In this document: piece by piece, positions 43,375-54,397 of the stretch
How positions within the stretch are numbered: the stretch's first letter is position 1
Layout: each line of letters opens with the position of its first letter
Assembly (NCBI GenBank): GCA_030435675.1
Contig: CM059621.1
Location: forward strand, 3,472,001 to 3,536,000
From: Steinernema hermaphroditum
Lineage: Eukaryota; Nematoda; Chromadorea; Rhabditida; Steinernematidae
Direction: 5' to 3'
Length of the DNA stretch: 64,000 nt
The notes under the pieces: generated by a model
Told to the model about the DNA's origin: nothing
Databases searched by the model: none
Seen by the model: only the letters and a program-made list of their open reading frames with translations
Translations under genes and position numbers: made by a program

Positions 43375-45065
43375 TTAAGCCCAGCTCAATTTTAACTGTT
43401 GAAAATGAATGTTTGTTTCGATTTCAGCCGATTCGACCGAAGTGCGATAGTATACATTGGTGTCGATGACGTTTCGGCAAAAGTGGAGCTTGACATTGAG
43501 AAGAAGTCGGGGATGAGTTCTAGAATTTTAAGCTCAAATTTAGTATCCGTCACGTCGTACTTGATGATGAAGGAAGGAAGAAGAATTCCAGAAGCTCCAA
43601 CGATAAGCGTAAATATTTGAACCATAATGATTGCGGTCATATCAGCCGATGAGTACATGATAACTCGGAAGAGCGCACAGAAGAAGAACACGCTTCTGGA
43701 ATACGCGCGCAATTAGGGTCGGTATGTTATCGCTTACATAGCGAAGTCGACGAGCGAGACAACCAGCATCTGCCAGGACGTACGCACGTTTTCGGCGATT
43801 TGGTAGCGATGCGTTAGCTTCCTTTCTAGCTGGTACTTCCACTCTTTCTGATTATAGATGCGTATCATGATAAATGACTAAAATATAAGAAATGCACATA
43901 CAGGGATCGTAATGCAAAGCATACCATTGCTCCAAGGAAGTTAAGAATCAGCACTGTCGAGAACATCAGTAACAAAGGAAGAAAATAGGTCGATTTGCTT
44001 GTCATGAACACAAGGGTGTGAGTGGCTATCGAGAGGCCGCTGTTGAAGAACCACTGAAATTTTCTGGAGCTGAGAGAAATAACTTGGAATTATGAGACCT
44101 CGGGTAGTCGTGCTTTTTATTTTATATGGTTGATGAATTTTTATCCACATGTGGCCTCTATTTCTGAAAGGTAGTAAAACGGTACTTAGCCATTTAGAAA
44201 CACTGACGATAACAGGACATAATGAACCGACAAGGCCATCTTTTTGAGATTTACTCATCATATGACATGCAGTCTGTTTCATAAAGATATAGGGCCACCT
44301 TGTTTTTTAAAGTTTTACTGAAGACTATGTCCTGAATGAAATGTTTTGACGTGCGTGGTTGAAATTTTTGGAAGATAGTCAGGAAGAGTTGCTCTTTCAG
44401 GTATTGACCAAAACCTGTCAACCAGAACATAGTTTCCCTCACAATAATGAAAAAACAAGGAAAAAAATGAACTGGTTCCAACTTCCTGTTTTGGAATGTG
44501 AAATTTTTCGGAGCAGTTTCACCCGATCGGCAAAATGGAATAACGAGCTATTTCTACAGCATATTAATCACATTTTTGAGAGAGCAGCCACAGCCATTTT
44601 ATCTATTAGCGTGCAACATGTTTCGTGTACTTACCATGACAACACAGAGAGCAACCACCACAGACGTGTGCTGTATGGCCTCATATCTGTCCACCATCCA
44701 CGTAGCCACGACTCTCTCCAGGGCAATGACTACTGAAGCGTCCATGACGCAAAATACACATGCGCGATTCAGGAACAACACGGCTCTGTAGGTCGTTGGC
44801 GACAAGAAGTGATTGTGTTCGTAGATTATGATAAGAACTCGAGTAAAAGCATGGAGCACCAGGCTAACGGAGAAGTTCACCTACAATGTCAACATTCGGA
44901 ATGTCAAACACATGATTTTACCAGAAGTATCCTCAAGTTTATGTGGAAGAATGGGCGTCTTAGCAGATATATAAGGTAGAAATTGAAGAATGGACACAGC
45001 AAATTCAGGATTATTTCGACGAACTCCGCATAGGGTATTGTAGCGGTTTCCACCGTATCGACCAT
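43375..45065 (-). CDS. SRE-class serpentine chemoreceptor (312 aa)
   Basis: Exons 45065-44922, 44880-44635, 44053-43925, 43877-43738, 43695-43561 and 43519-43375 join in frame. Typical Sre features: RRPFFHINLRILL after TM1, VVIALERVVATWMVDRYE at TM3, and LERKLTHRYQIAENVRTSW before TM6. Phases and most exon lengths (246, 135) match the paralogue at 46765-48623; here the paralogue's third exon is split by an extra intron. Intron 2 is 581 nt and contains a copy of a dispersed repeat also found at 9.9, 49.4 and 61.4 kb. The gene looks intact. Expected in chemosensory neurons; ligand unknown. Confidence 0.88.
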
Positions 45066-45690
45066 TTTGAAGAACGCGCAGAAATCGTAAGAATATAAGT
45101 AAACCCTCACTTGTTGTTTTGACTGGAAAGACGGGATTAGCTGTTCTAATCTCAAGCATATTCAAGAGCCGACGCCACAAACATCGCGCACAGCGAAAGG
45201 ATCGACCTCTATAGGTTCTCCGCTTAGAACAAAGGAATATGTCATTACCATATGTCTCGTAGGAAACAGCGAGCAATCTATGGGATTTAAATCTTATACG
45301 AAAACAACAAGAAATGGTATTTCGATTTACAACTTCAACTAAGATGAATTGCCATTCTATTGAATGTAACTCCCAAGAATAAAAAAAATGATCGGGAGAA
45401 CAGTGGCCACTGCAAAGGCTTAATTCTCTCAGGGCACACCAGGAAAACAGTTATATATAGAGCCTGCTGTAGATATAATTAAATAGTGTGAGAGCAAATG
45501 CATACGTAAGAACAGTCAGCTGTCAACAAGAGTTTGTAGAGTCATAGATCGTCGATATATTGGTCACAGGTTCTTGGTAGCGTTAATTTAAGTACAAGCG
45601 TGAAAACAGTGAACTAAAGACCGGGCCACACCTGTGTGACACAGGCTGTATTTTCGATTTGTGAGTTCAAATTTCTCTGGCTTGCTGAAG

Positions 45691-45960
45691 TTAAAACGAA
45701 GCGCTGGAGTCGTGCATCACTCGGAGATAGCTCACTATAAAGACCACCTGAACAGCAATGGTAACTCGTGAGCTATATTCGAGAGTTTCTGTGTATGACC
45801 ATTGAACAGCACTGCACATTTTTTGTCCTTCTGCAGTGAGTGAGCGATGCACGACTTCTCCGCGAAGTTTACATTTTAGCATCACAAAAGGCGCGGACTC
45901 AGCTGATATGTTACATAAGAGAAAACCCAAAAATCGAAAACGCAATTTGAGAAAGAGCAT
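45691..45960 (-). CDS. Possible small secreted protein
   Basis: An 89-codon frame begins MLFLKLRFRFLGFLLCNISA, a plausible signal peptide, then ESAPFVMLKCKLRGEV. It has another cysteine and a tryptophan downstream (KMCSAVQWSYTE). It lacks a terminal cysteine and a supported intron. A CAG/GTGGTC inside could be a donor. Relationship to the Cys-Trp-Cys peptides is speculative. Confidence 0.3.
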   Translation of the reverse strand: MLFLKLRFRFLGFLLCNISAESAPFVMLKCKLRGEVVHRSLTAEGQKMCSAVQWSYTETLEYSSRVTIAVQVVFIVSYLRVMHDSSASF

Positions 45961-46229
45961 GTGTAGCACAAGTGCTCTTCAGCTTTGCAGCCGCAGTAAA
46001 AAGGTCAAATAATCAAGGTAACATATAGTGTGATACCTTGTCTGACCGCTTCCTCGCTATCTACAGGAATGTTTATGACCGGGAACAATAGGTGCCTAAT
46101 GGAGCGCATGTTATTTGGATCATAACGGTCATGTCTATAGATGTGAGTCATGCAAAGCCATCCCTTAAACGACAGCTTGCTTGGAAATATTCCACGGCGT
46201 AAACACATACACTATTTGATGATGACTGG

Positions 46230-46400
46230 CGTCCCGCGGTTTGATAGTCTTCTTGGCGAGACGTTGGTTCTCTCACTCACTGTTGCCTCACGCTGTTTGG
46301 GAACCGCCCGATCATTATGCCAGCAATGACGGCCAAGAACGATCGCTTACTTCACTCATTTCTAAAAAAGTGAACGGACGACGCGACCGGCACAAATGGA
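46230..46400 (+). repeat. SINE-like repeat family B, fragment
   Basis: Shares GGCGAGACG, the CCAGCAATGACGGCCAAGAACG region and the GACGCGACCGGCACAAATGG end with the copy at 5.6 kb. Confidence 0.6.
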
Positions 46401-46684
46401 AAAGAAAAAGTTATGAGTCAAAAACTTATCAAAGGACAAGCAGCTTTATATTAAACAATGCAGACCCTGAAAACGAAGAAAAAAGATAGACCAAATGAAG
46501 AGCTACGAAACGATAGATAAAGCAGACGGAACAAAGCCCGACGCTGTAAGCGTTCAAAAACCGATAAAGTACCAAACGCTGGCGGTGTTAGGTATGTGCG
46601 ATAGGTATCAGGGGACGCGTTTACCTGTGTAGAGACATCCACTCATCCAGCCTTCTAGTGGACTGTCAGCAGAGAGACCAAACC

Positions 46685-46690
46685 TTTATT
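46685..46690 (-). terminator. Poly(A) signal of the downstream SRE gene
   Basis: AATAAA on the minus strand, about 75 nt after the SRE stop at 46765. Confidence 0.6.
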
Positions 46691-46764
46691 AAAACATCAC
46701 ACACGAGAGTGAACAATAGTACACGGCGAAAAGCCCCCCACACGGTTACAAATAGGAGATGGAA

Positions 46765-48623
46765 TTACGACCAGCTGTTTTGAAGTTGTGAGAAGTAAAC
46801 GTTCGCCTCCTCCTGTACTTTAGCAGTGCAGCTCTTGGGACGTGCGCCGTGAACAGGTATTATTTTATCCTTCGATTTAATGCGGAAGTGGCGTTTAACG
46901 GTAGCCAGAAGCTTCGCGTCAGATCTGCAAAGATTACGTTATTAATATACATAAATCCTACTGTTATGAACAAGGTGCTGCAGTAAAACTTACTTAACAA
47001 ATGAGCAAGGCAATATTATCCCTGTAGTCGCTATAGCTAAAGCAAAAAGCTGTCCAAGAATGCTGGGCAACTGATGGTGGAAAGAGAGGATCAACGCCGG
47101 ATACATGGCTCCAAAAAAGAACACACTTCTGAAATCAGGATTGTTATGAGAAGTCACTATGTTTTCGATTGATCATATCAAGGAATGAGATCCGTCTCAG
47201 AAACGTTTCGAAGTTGTTAAATTACAGCGGAACTTACAGACAAATAATGATAAGAAGAGTCTTCATGAGCAACCTGGATGTCCGAATATTTTCCGAAATC
47301 TGATATCGATGCGTCAACCTCTGTTCTAGTTGTGTGGACCACTGTCTTTGATTGTAGCGACCAATCGCAATAAATGCCTGAAATGGTATCTTATAGGTGC
47401 CCATCATAATCCTCCAAACCAAAAATCCAGTGAAGTTCAGCATCATTATCAGCACTAGTACTACCAGGACAGAATGGTAATATTGTGCAAGGTCATCTTT
47501 TTGGAGCAGGGCTGTGGAGAAGCACGAAAAATATCCGTTCGCAGCCCACTACAAAGGCTCATCACTACTTGTGTTTCTTTTCGGCTTACCATGACCAAGC
47601 ATAGTGCGAACACAGGACACCAATTACGACACATTTCGTATTTGTCCGTGAGCCATGTTGCGACAATTCTCTCTCCCGATAGCACAACTGAGACATCGAG
47701 AACAAAGAACAGGCAGGCGTTGTGGATGTAAGCAGTGTAGCTTCCACCGTCGTACGGGAGAAACTGATATTTGATGTTGATAGAGCCAACGATTTTGGAT
47801 GTTGTGAGAATTACGAAAGCGAGCGAGAGATTCACCTGAAATTAAACGAAGTTCAAACCTCAAATTGCTATAGAGTGTAACAGTTTCAAACAAGGTAATG
47901 GTAGTTGATAACGATGTCTATGTTTTGCCACCGGCGCCTTCACCTTCGCGCCTTCTCCACCTGCGAACAAATAGCTGCCCTTCACCAACGAACCCCAGCG
48001 TCTCCCCGCAGGTTGTCTCGTGGTGTCTCCTCCTTCCTCTGTTTTCCCTTCATAATTGTTGCAAATGCTCTCGGCTGCTCAACTTCGTTATAGAAGCTTT
48101 CTTTTCAATTTTGAAGCATCACTTCCAACGTTACGATTTCGTTTCGGAGTCAACTATCTGATGTGATGTCAACAATACTGACTTCCGAAGTGTACTGCGC
48201 TAAAGTTCGGAGCTTGTAGACTATGCACCGGTGAAATTGAACACTTTTCCATTTTAACTCGGAAAATTAAAAATTTTTTCGCCGACCGATCTGGAAATAC
48301 AAGGGAGTGTCATTATTTGTCGTTGTCTTTCCAAAGCTGTACTGCATTTGTCGTCAGTAACAGCGAAGCCAGCAACCGGAATAAGATTAGGCATTCTCTC
48401 TGTATGGACCGTACTACATTATCGACTTGGAGATCACACGAGATCACACTTGGAGTTCCCATGAAGTATAAGTCAATCAACTCACCAGCAGAATTCTCAA
48501 ATTAAGATGAAAATATGGTCGTCTTAGCAGAAAAATAAAGTACATGTTCACAAATGGGCAAACGAAATTGAGCACCAGCTCAACATAGTCGACATATGGG
48601 AGCTGAAGAACGGCGTGTGCCAT
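46765..48623 (-). CDS. SRE-class serpentine chemoreceptor (329 aa)
   Basis: Exons 48623-48486, 47835-47590, 47548-47238, 47128-46994 and 46924-46765 join in frame. Class features are RRPYFHLNLRILL after TM1, SVVLSGERIVATWLTDKYE at TM3 and LEQRLTHRYQISENIRTSR before TM6. The start MAHAVLQLPYVDYVE aligns with MVDTVETATIPYAEFVE of the paralogue, supporting both starts. Intron 1 is 650 nt, far longer than the others. The TM5 and RYQ parts are one exon here but two in the paralogue at 43375-45065. Intact. The two genes lie in the same orientation and probably arose by tandem duplication. Confidence 0.9.
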
Positions 48624-48629
48624 CGATAC

Positions 48630-49200
48630 ACAATGCTGGAGAATAAGGATAGAGCTCAGGAAAGAGCACCAATCATATGCTAATCTGGTAACCTGAAATC
48701 TAAAGCATAATGACTGAAGCGTGCACTTTAACGGACAAGTAACTTTAATCAACGCCTCCTCAAGGGACTCATTATCTGCGCAAGTACAAATTAGTTAAAG
48801 CGTTTGAGGCTCTGCTCACGTTAGGGCGTACCTAAAACACGAATTAGGACATAACGTCGACCAGTCGACGTGACTTTGTTATCGTGGAATTTAGTTTTAA
48901 TGTCGGCTGAAAACGGTCGATGATCGTTATAGGAACGATTACGAACACCGACTGCTAACCTTCTCAAGTTCATAAAGTATGAAGTTTAGTTGAAACCGTC
49001 TGAAACCAGTACATCTAAGATATCTTCGCCCTGCTATCAGGCGACACTTCATAATGGTCTGCTATTAATGCAATTCTTTTGAGAATCTTCGTTTTCTTGA
49101 ATCAAAAAAGAATCAAACTCTTGAATATCGAGCACAAGGTGCAGTGCCTACAAACAAGCGTTGATGTACTGATGTTGGGTTAGGACACTGAAAATGTCAG
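48630..49200. other. Intergenic, no gene seen
   Basis: Nothing supported except a short perfect palindrome at 48854-48871. Confidence 0.45.
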
Positions 49201-49209
49201 TTTTTTATT

Positions 49210-49570
49210 GACATCTATGTTCCAACAATATACGACCGTTATAAAACCGATAACAAAATACGGGTTACGATCGCCTGCTACGTGGAATTTGCAAAATGGA
49301 ATGTTAGGCACAGGTTCCTTATCGCGTTGATCGTGTGATGGACGATGATTGCCTTCAAGAACATGCGTTGCTAGGTCTAACCTGCCGGATGCATCTATTG
49401 CTGGTCGGTCATACATCATAACATGAATAAATCTAAAAAGCATCGACCCGTTCGATCACCCTGTTCTGTTAACTCGGCCATTTACAAGTTCTGCAACAGT
49501 TTGTGGAGACATGTAGCAGGTCGATCTCACTCACAGCTGCCATGCCCACTTATGCGGAGATGGGGAGAAC
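49210..49570 (+). repeat. Dispersed repeat, copy at 49.4 kb
   Basis: Parallel to 61190-61560 over several hundred bases, for example GGAGACATGTAGCAGG versus GGAGACATGCAGCAAG. Also matches minus-strand sequence at 9.9 kb and in the SRE intron at 44.2 kb. Confidence 0.65.
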
Positions 49571-49765
49571 GAAATAGAATTCACAAAAAGCATCACAAAA
49601 CGTATATCTGTCTGGTCTTGAACTCAATCAACGATCTTAATAGCTAATACCATTAATAAATCAGACTCATTTAAACGTACTTGATTTGCTAAAAAAGAAC
49701 AAGGAACGGCAGGGTAATAATATTAATGATAATGGCATTGGCTGTAACGTTCGAGAAACCGGCAA

Positions 49766-50138
49766 TCATGCAATCGAAATTGATTGAGCATCAAGATTCA
49801 TCGAAGGAAACCTAAAGTCATTTAAAACAGTTAGCCTTTCAATTGCGTTAAATCTTGATAGGATAAGGTATTCAGCGAAACAGAAGAGCCCAACTACTTG
49901 TCAACTTAAATAGTACTTACGATCTTTTGATATGTACTTCCTGATTGGCAGATAATATCACACAGAACTGGACATAGGCGTTTTTGCACAGTGAAGTGCC
50001 CGAATGCAGTTGATCTCCCGACACTGATGGAAAAGCGTTCCTAATATAGGCCGTGTTATTGATAGTTATTGAGATCTGTGTATATAACTGCTCGTTGACG
50101 CCGTCGAATCCGTCAGCTGTTGACTTTCGAACTTTCAA
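49766..50138 (-). CDS. Possible two-exon hypothetical gene
   Basis: A 72-codon open segment (50138-49921) runs into a GTAAGT donor; a TTTAG acceptor at 49812 restores frame for 15 more codons to a stop at 49766. The text is protein-like (QLYTQISITINNTAYIRNAF; CKNAYVQFCVIL) but no start-proximal signal peptide or family is recognised. It may be an internal part of a longer gene or a relic. Confidence 0.3.
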
Positions 50139-50327
50139 ATAACATTACATTATGTCCTAAAGCGCAACGGCTTGATTTGCGGACACTAAATGTGCTCTTA
50201 ACGTTGTACACCATGAATTATTTTCCATTATTGCTATAGTCGGACGAGAACTTCAATGCCAGAACATATTTATTAAGTTGACCATCGCTGTAAGTTATAG
50301 TGCAAATAGTCATCCTCATGCAGCGGG

Positions 50328-50600
50328 TCAGCAATCATTAACGTTCCTCGGCACATCAGCGTACTCTTGTCCGCCACCGATCCAGTTCAACGGATTGTTC
50401 TTCCAGAGGAAGCACTTGATTGTGGAAGACGAAGATGCCAGAGCATTGACAACGCGAAATACGTCGGAGTTGCTCACGTATTCTTCGGGAGCGTCTTCAG
50501 GAGGATATGTTCTCGGCAGGCCATAGGTAGTCATGTAGAATGGGAAGGCACAATAAATAGGCAAAAGGGAAAGAAATATGAAGAGAACTGCTTGGTTCAT
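50328..50600 (-). CDS. Small secreted Cys-Trp-Cys peptide, intronless (family member 6)
   Basis: Single exon of 90 codons starting MNQAVLFIFLSLLPIYC, then AFPFYMTTYGLPRTYP as predicted mature start; an ATG three codons upstream is equally possible. The tail is CFLWKNNPLNWIGGGQ, then PRNVNDC with cysteine last. The mature start resembles member 5 (AFPFHM). It lacks the intron of the others, so either it lost it or I have missed a splice at an internal GTGAGC. A TATA-like CTATAAAATG lies about 85 nt upstream. Function unknown. Confidence 0.75.
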   Translation of the reverse strand: MNQAVLFIFLSLLPIYCAFPFYMTTYGLPRTYPPEDAPEEYVSNSDVFRVVNALASSSSTIKCFLWKNNPLNWIGGGQEYADVPRNVNDC

Positions 50601-51133
50601 GGGGAACATTCGTTTCGTCACGCTATTTTGGAATACACTGGCTGAACGAAAAACAGCCAATTTATTAATTGGAATCATTTTATAGTGTCGTACAGGAAAG
50701 GAGCGTCACAGACGAAATGGCCTTTAGTGCCCGCGGTATAAATGCGTTGGTTAATTAAAAAATGTCGAGGGAAGTAGCGATCACCCTTGAAAACTCTTTG
50801 AAAATTTTTCGATTTGTCGAGGGCAGTAGCCTAGACAGAACAGGTTCGGCTAATTTTTCGAGCACCCTTGAAAACTCTTCGATCCTTTCGTTCCTAAAAA
50901 CATAGAAAGTTCCATATTTGTATCATCAATTAGTGTTTTCGATTGGGATCCATTACGGACGTTCCGTTTTGATGAGGCTGTTGGTTATGGCTCTTAAGTT
51001 GTTGTCATGCTCAACGGTCTCTTTGGGGTGCACAGAAACGTGTCTTATTTTATCCAGCTTCTAACAGCATCAATCATATGAACGACCGATCAAATGAACG
51101 GGCTAGTACAAAGAATTAAGAGCGCCTTCCATG

Positions 51134-51440
51134 CTAGCAATCATAACCTTGTCGGGCATGCGCTAATGCCTGCATTTGACGGGAAGTTGAAAGCCAATAG
51201 CCGGGCACTAGCGCTTTATGGACTGGAATGCATTGGACGTCAATGACCACAGGCGAGATGCTCTCTTCTTCTGGCTAAAACAAAATATAACTTCGTTTGT
51301 ATTACGGTTCTCTACGTTACCTCTGGAAGATTCTCCGGTCTAGCGGATCTGTAAATAAGCCGACGTTGAAAGGGATAGGACAAGTAAAATGCATTTGCGT
51401 AGGTGACCAGTATCAGCAGCAGACACGTTATGCCGAGCAT
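51134..51440 (-). CDS. Small secreted Cys-Trp-Cys peptide (family member 7)
   Basis: Exon 1 (51440-51321) encodes MLGITCLLLILVTYANA then FYLSYPFQRRLIY. A GTAACG donor and phase-0 intron ending GTTTTAG lead to exon 2 (51274-51134), giving 86 aa. The tail is CIPVHKALVPGYWLSTS and, 16 residues later, ARQGYDC with cysteine last. A TATA-like GATATAAATT lies about 80 nt upstream on this strand. Longer frames on both strands across this region are shadows that ignore the splice sites. Sits 0.5 kb from member 6 in the same orientation. Confidence 0.8.
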
Positions 51441-51449
51441 TTTAGAGGA

Positions 51450-52230
51450 CCGTGTAGGCGGAGATACCCCAAAAGCGACTGTCTTCGAACAGCTTCCTTC
51501 AAGCTGTTCTCAGATCCCAATTTATATCTCCTTTGAGAGCTGATCACCGATGCTTCAACAATAGCATTTACGGCAAAGTATAGCATTGAAGGTTGGTGTA
51601 AACGAAAGTACGATTTTACTTTATCCTCACACGTTGCCATCAATCCACAATAACATGTAATTTGCTTTTCTTTTAAATAAGGTGCGTCAACATCCCTTTA
51701 TAGCAACGACAGTCAGGAAGGGAACCTTGCTCAGGATATTTTTAACGGGCAATCAACAAAGAATTCAATCCGAAACGTTGGGGCACAGCAAGTGAAGTAC
51801 GTAGCCACAACCTGGGCGGCAAAAGCTCACAATCTCAACTCAAACGCTTGATTTCATATGGCCTTGGATGATTGGTGTTTAAAAGTTTGTCCACTTCTGT
51901 TCCTATCTCCAAACTATAGCGTTTTGGCCTCTTATGCGCCTCAGATGCGGCCGTCGCTTGCTATCGGCGCACAGTGGAACATGTGCGAGTGCCCGTCGAA
52001 CCGTCTTGCGCTCATTCGGAGCTCTGAAGAGGTGCGCAGTCGGTGCCACGCGGGGTTTCGCTCCTTCCTTGTCCTCAAAGTTGTTTCGCAACGTCAAAAC
52101 TCTGCCCGTTTCGCTTCGCGACACGCGCCTTAATCGAGGAATTCGCTCGGGAAAAGTCAGGCGAACAACTACACGACGCTATGTTGTTGTTTATTTATTT
52201 TATATTTTTTTTAATTTTTTATACTATATT
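51450..52230. other. Intergenic, GC-rich then AT-rich, no gene seen
   Basis: A GC-rich stretch (51900-52150) gives overlapping frames on both strands without gene support. It is followed by a T-rich tract. Confidence 0.4.
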
Positions 52231-52233
52231 TAC

Positions 52234-52276
52234 TTCAGATAAATATCATCATGCAGTACAATGATATTTATCTGAA
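52234..52276. repeat. Perfect 16-bp inverted repeat, 11-nt loop
   Basis: TTCAGATAAATATCAT is followed 11 nt later by its exact reverse complement, next to a T-rich tract. Confidence 0.95.
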
Positions 52277-52664
52277 AGCGGAAGGAAAGAAACTAGAATG
52301 TTAACAGAAACTTGTCTACTTAGCTGCATTGTATTATGGTGTTTCTAAGGTATAACGCATGTAAGAATAATTATTTTGAGCAGTTTTTAGCTTCACTTCA
52401 TTACTCATGATCGCTGATGGCTATTCGCACATTACTGCACTTTCAGTAGCACTCAACTTTTCAAAATAACGGGCTCGTTCATACAAATATGATGTTTTCC
52501 GACGCATGAGCAGAAATTGTCGCTTCCTAATTAGTACGAGGAAAGCCTTGCGTCGTAAGAAAAAATAAGAAGCGGCCGTTATCGAATAGCGGAACTGTGT
52601 GGAGTGAAAGCTTTTTTTTGGCGACGTGAAAGCGACTTCACCGTTTCAACCTCCAACCTTTACC

Positions 52665-52784
52665 ATGATAGTTTTGGCTGTCTTGTTGCTGTCCGTACTG
52701 ATTCTATTTCTTCTAAGGATGATTTTGTCATCGCCCATGTGCTTGAAGCTCCAGGACAACGACGTGCAAGAAGTTGCGGTTTAA
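52665..52784 (+). CDS. Orphan membrane-tail exon
   Basis: A 39-codon frame encodes a membrane helix (MIVLAVLLLSVLILFLLRMI) and a short tail ending DNDVQEVAV. No upstream exon found. Similar in kind to the orphan tail at 36678. Confidence 0.25.
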   Translation: MIVLAVLLLSVLILFLLRMILSSPMCLKLQDNDVQEVAV

Positions 52785-52874
52785 GGCTTACGTTTGTGTA
52801 GACCGTTATGAAGTTCAGTTGATAAATGAGTTATTTTGTGAGTGGTACATAAGACATGCATCCTGCACGCGTCA

Positions 52875-53400
52875 CACGATTTTACTTCATGAATCAAAGG
52901 CGTTACGCCTTGCATGACACCGATTAATAGACAACAGAGGATATCACTTATAGACGGCTTCATTCCTGGCGCGGCGTTGATGTCGAACCGGTGGGAGACG
53001 GCGCGCTTCACGGGGCATCTGGGAATCGGCGAAACTCCGGAAATGGCGGCCGAACTTCTTCTTCTCGGGGCGTTTGAGGAGGCTTCTGCGTCAGAGGAGG
53101 CTTCTGAGCTCGCATCTGCTACGGAGAGATGAGTCCGTGGTTCGGCGGTTGCGTCTTCCTCAGTGTTGGTGTCCTCAGAGCGTCGGCGACCTTCGGGATG
53201 ACATCTCACGCAGCGTCGGGCGTCGGATTTCTGGCGTCGGACATCTTGTTGTCTGCGGTGGTGGGACTACGGCTTCCGGGTGTCCCAATTCCCTCTGGAA
53301 GCCGGAACACTCACAACTGCCACAGGGTTTGCTGTTTGACCAACCCGACGCTCAGAGAGCGACCGGAGGGACCGACCGCTCGCCACCGCGACACGAGTGA
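52875..53400 (+). repeat. SINE-like repeat family A, copy 2
   Basis: Nearly collinear with 18064-18600, from TTTACTTCATGAATCAAAGG to CGCTCGCCACCGCGACAC, with a few small indels. Confidence 0.85.
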
Positions 53401-53409
53401 GTTTTTGCG

Positions 53410-54390
53410 TCACAAGGCCATGATTCTCATCAAGTTAAGGCATACTCCTGCTGTTTATTCCTGATGCTTAACGTTTATGATTGTTGTGGCTAAGTTTCTG
53501 AACGTCCTCATTAGATCAGAAATTGGAGCTGAAAGGAACAAGCACGAGATAACGAAATTAGTGCTTTATCGATTTTGCTAGAGAGCAAAGCGAGGTATTG
53601 TAATCTCTGGGGGCCTCCCAATTGGGCGCGTCGGGCGAGGATCATCATGGCAACTTCATGCTGTGGACTACCGGGCGGTGTTCCTACAAATTGGCAACAG
53701 AACGTCAGCTAACATTATTCCAGCTGAGAGGATATATCGAAATACATCGACCGTGTGTCTGAGCATTCGCATGCTATGTCTTCTCTTCGTGTCAGATGGG
53801 GTCCGCACGCTAATAATGCAAAGTTTAGAGTCTCTGTCGATGAAGGAAATTTCCAGAGGTCGGATATGCTACAAAATAGTCGCTTTGTTTGTCGTAGAGG
53901 TTGTTTTCATTGAACAGACCTTCGTCGTATTTCAATAAGCAGAAGAGCAAGTAAAGTAAGAGTGCAATTCGATGAATCTAATAAAACCATCGCATTCAAT
54001 AACAACGCATATCCGTAAAAAAGGTCCAGTACTGTCTAGTAATACGCAACCTTCGCATTACCAAAAAAGCATCAATTCTAACAAACCTTGTAACTATTAC
54101 ATTATACTGAATAAGCGCAAATATGGTTGTTCGTAAGAAGAAAAAATTGGCAGTTATATGATTAAAGGTTATTCACGTCGTACGCAAAAGACGAAACTAG
54201 CGTATACTCTTCAACTCACGCGAATGTGAGTTGATCCTAAAAAGGTTGGCTTGCAACCCACATGAATCCTTTAAAGATGTTAACCCATAAAAATGTCAGA
54301 AGGTTTTATTAGAGTGCAGCAGTTTTGATTTAGAAGATCGGCAGGAATTCCACTCACTTTATTTGCCACTTCAAGCAAAGCTACATCACA
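53410..54390. other. Intergenic, possible receptor relic
   Basis: A frame at 53663-53938 has a receptor-like hydrophobic end (YKIVALFVVEVVFIEQTFVV) but no other receptor features. Nothing else is supported. Confidence 0.3.
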
Positions 54391-54397
54391 AACTTTC

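Noticed and set aside
44881..45276. 131-codon minus-strand frame
   Set aside because: Shadow of the first SRE exon, which is in another frame and aligned to its paralogue.
51858..52242. Arg/Ser-rich frames on both strands
   Set aside because: GC-rich stretch with overlapping open frames in several phases; no signal, motif or splice evidence.
52781..53464. 142-codon minus-strand and 108-111-codon plus-strand frames
   Set aside because: Also SINE-like family A; same reasoning.
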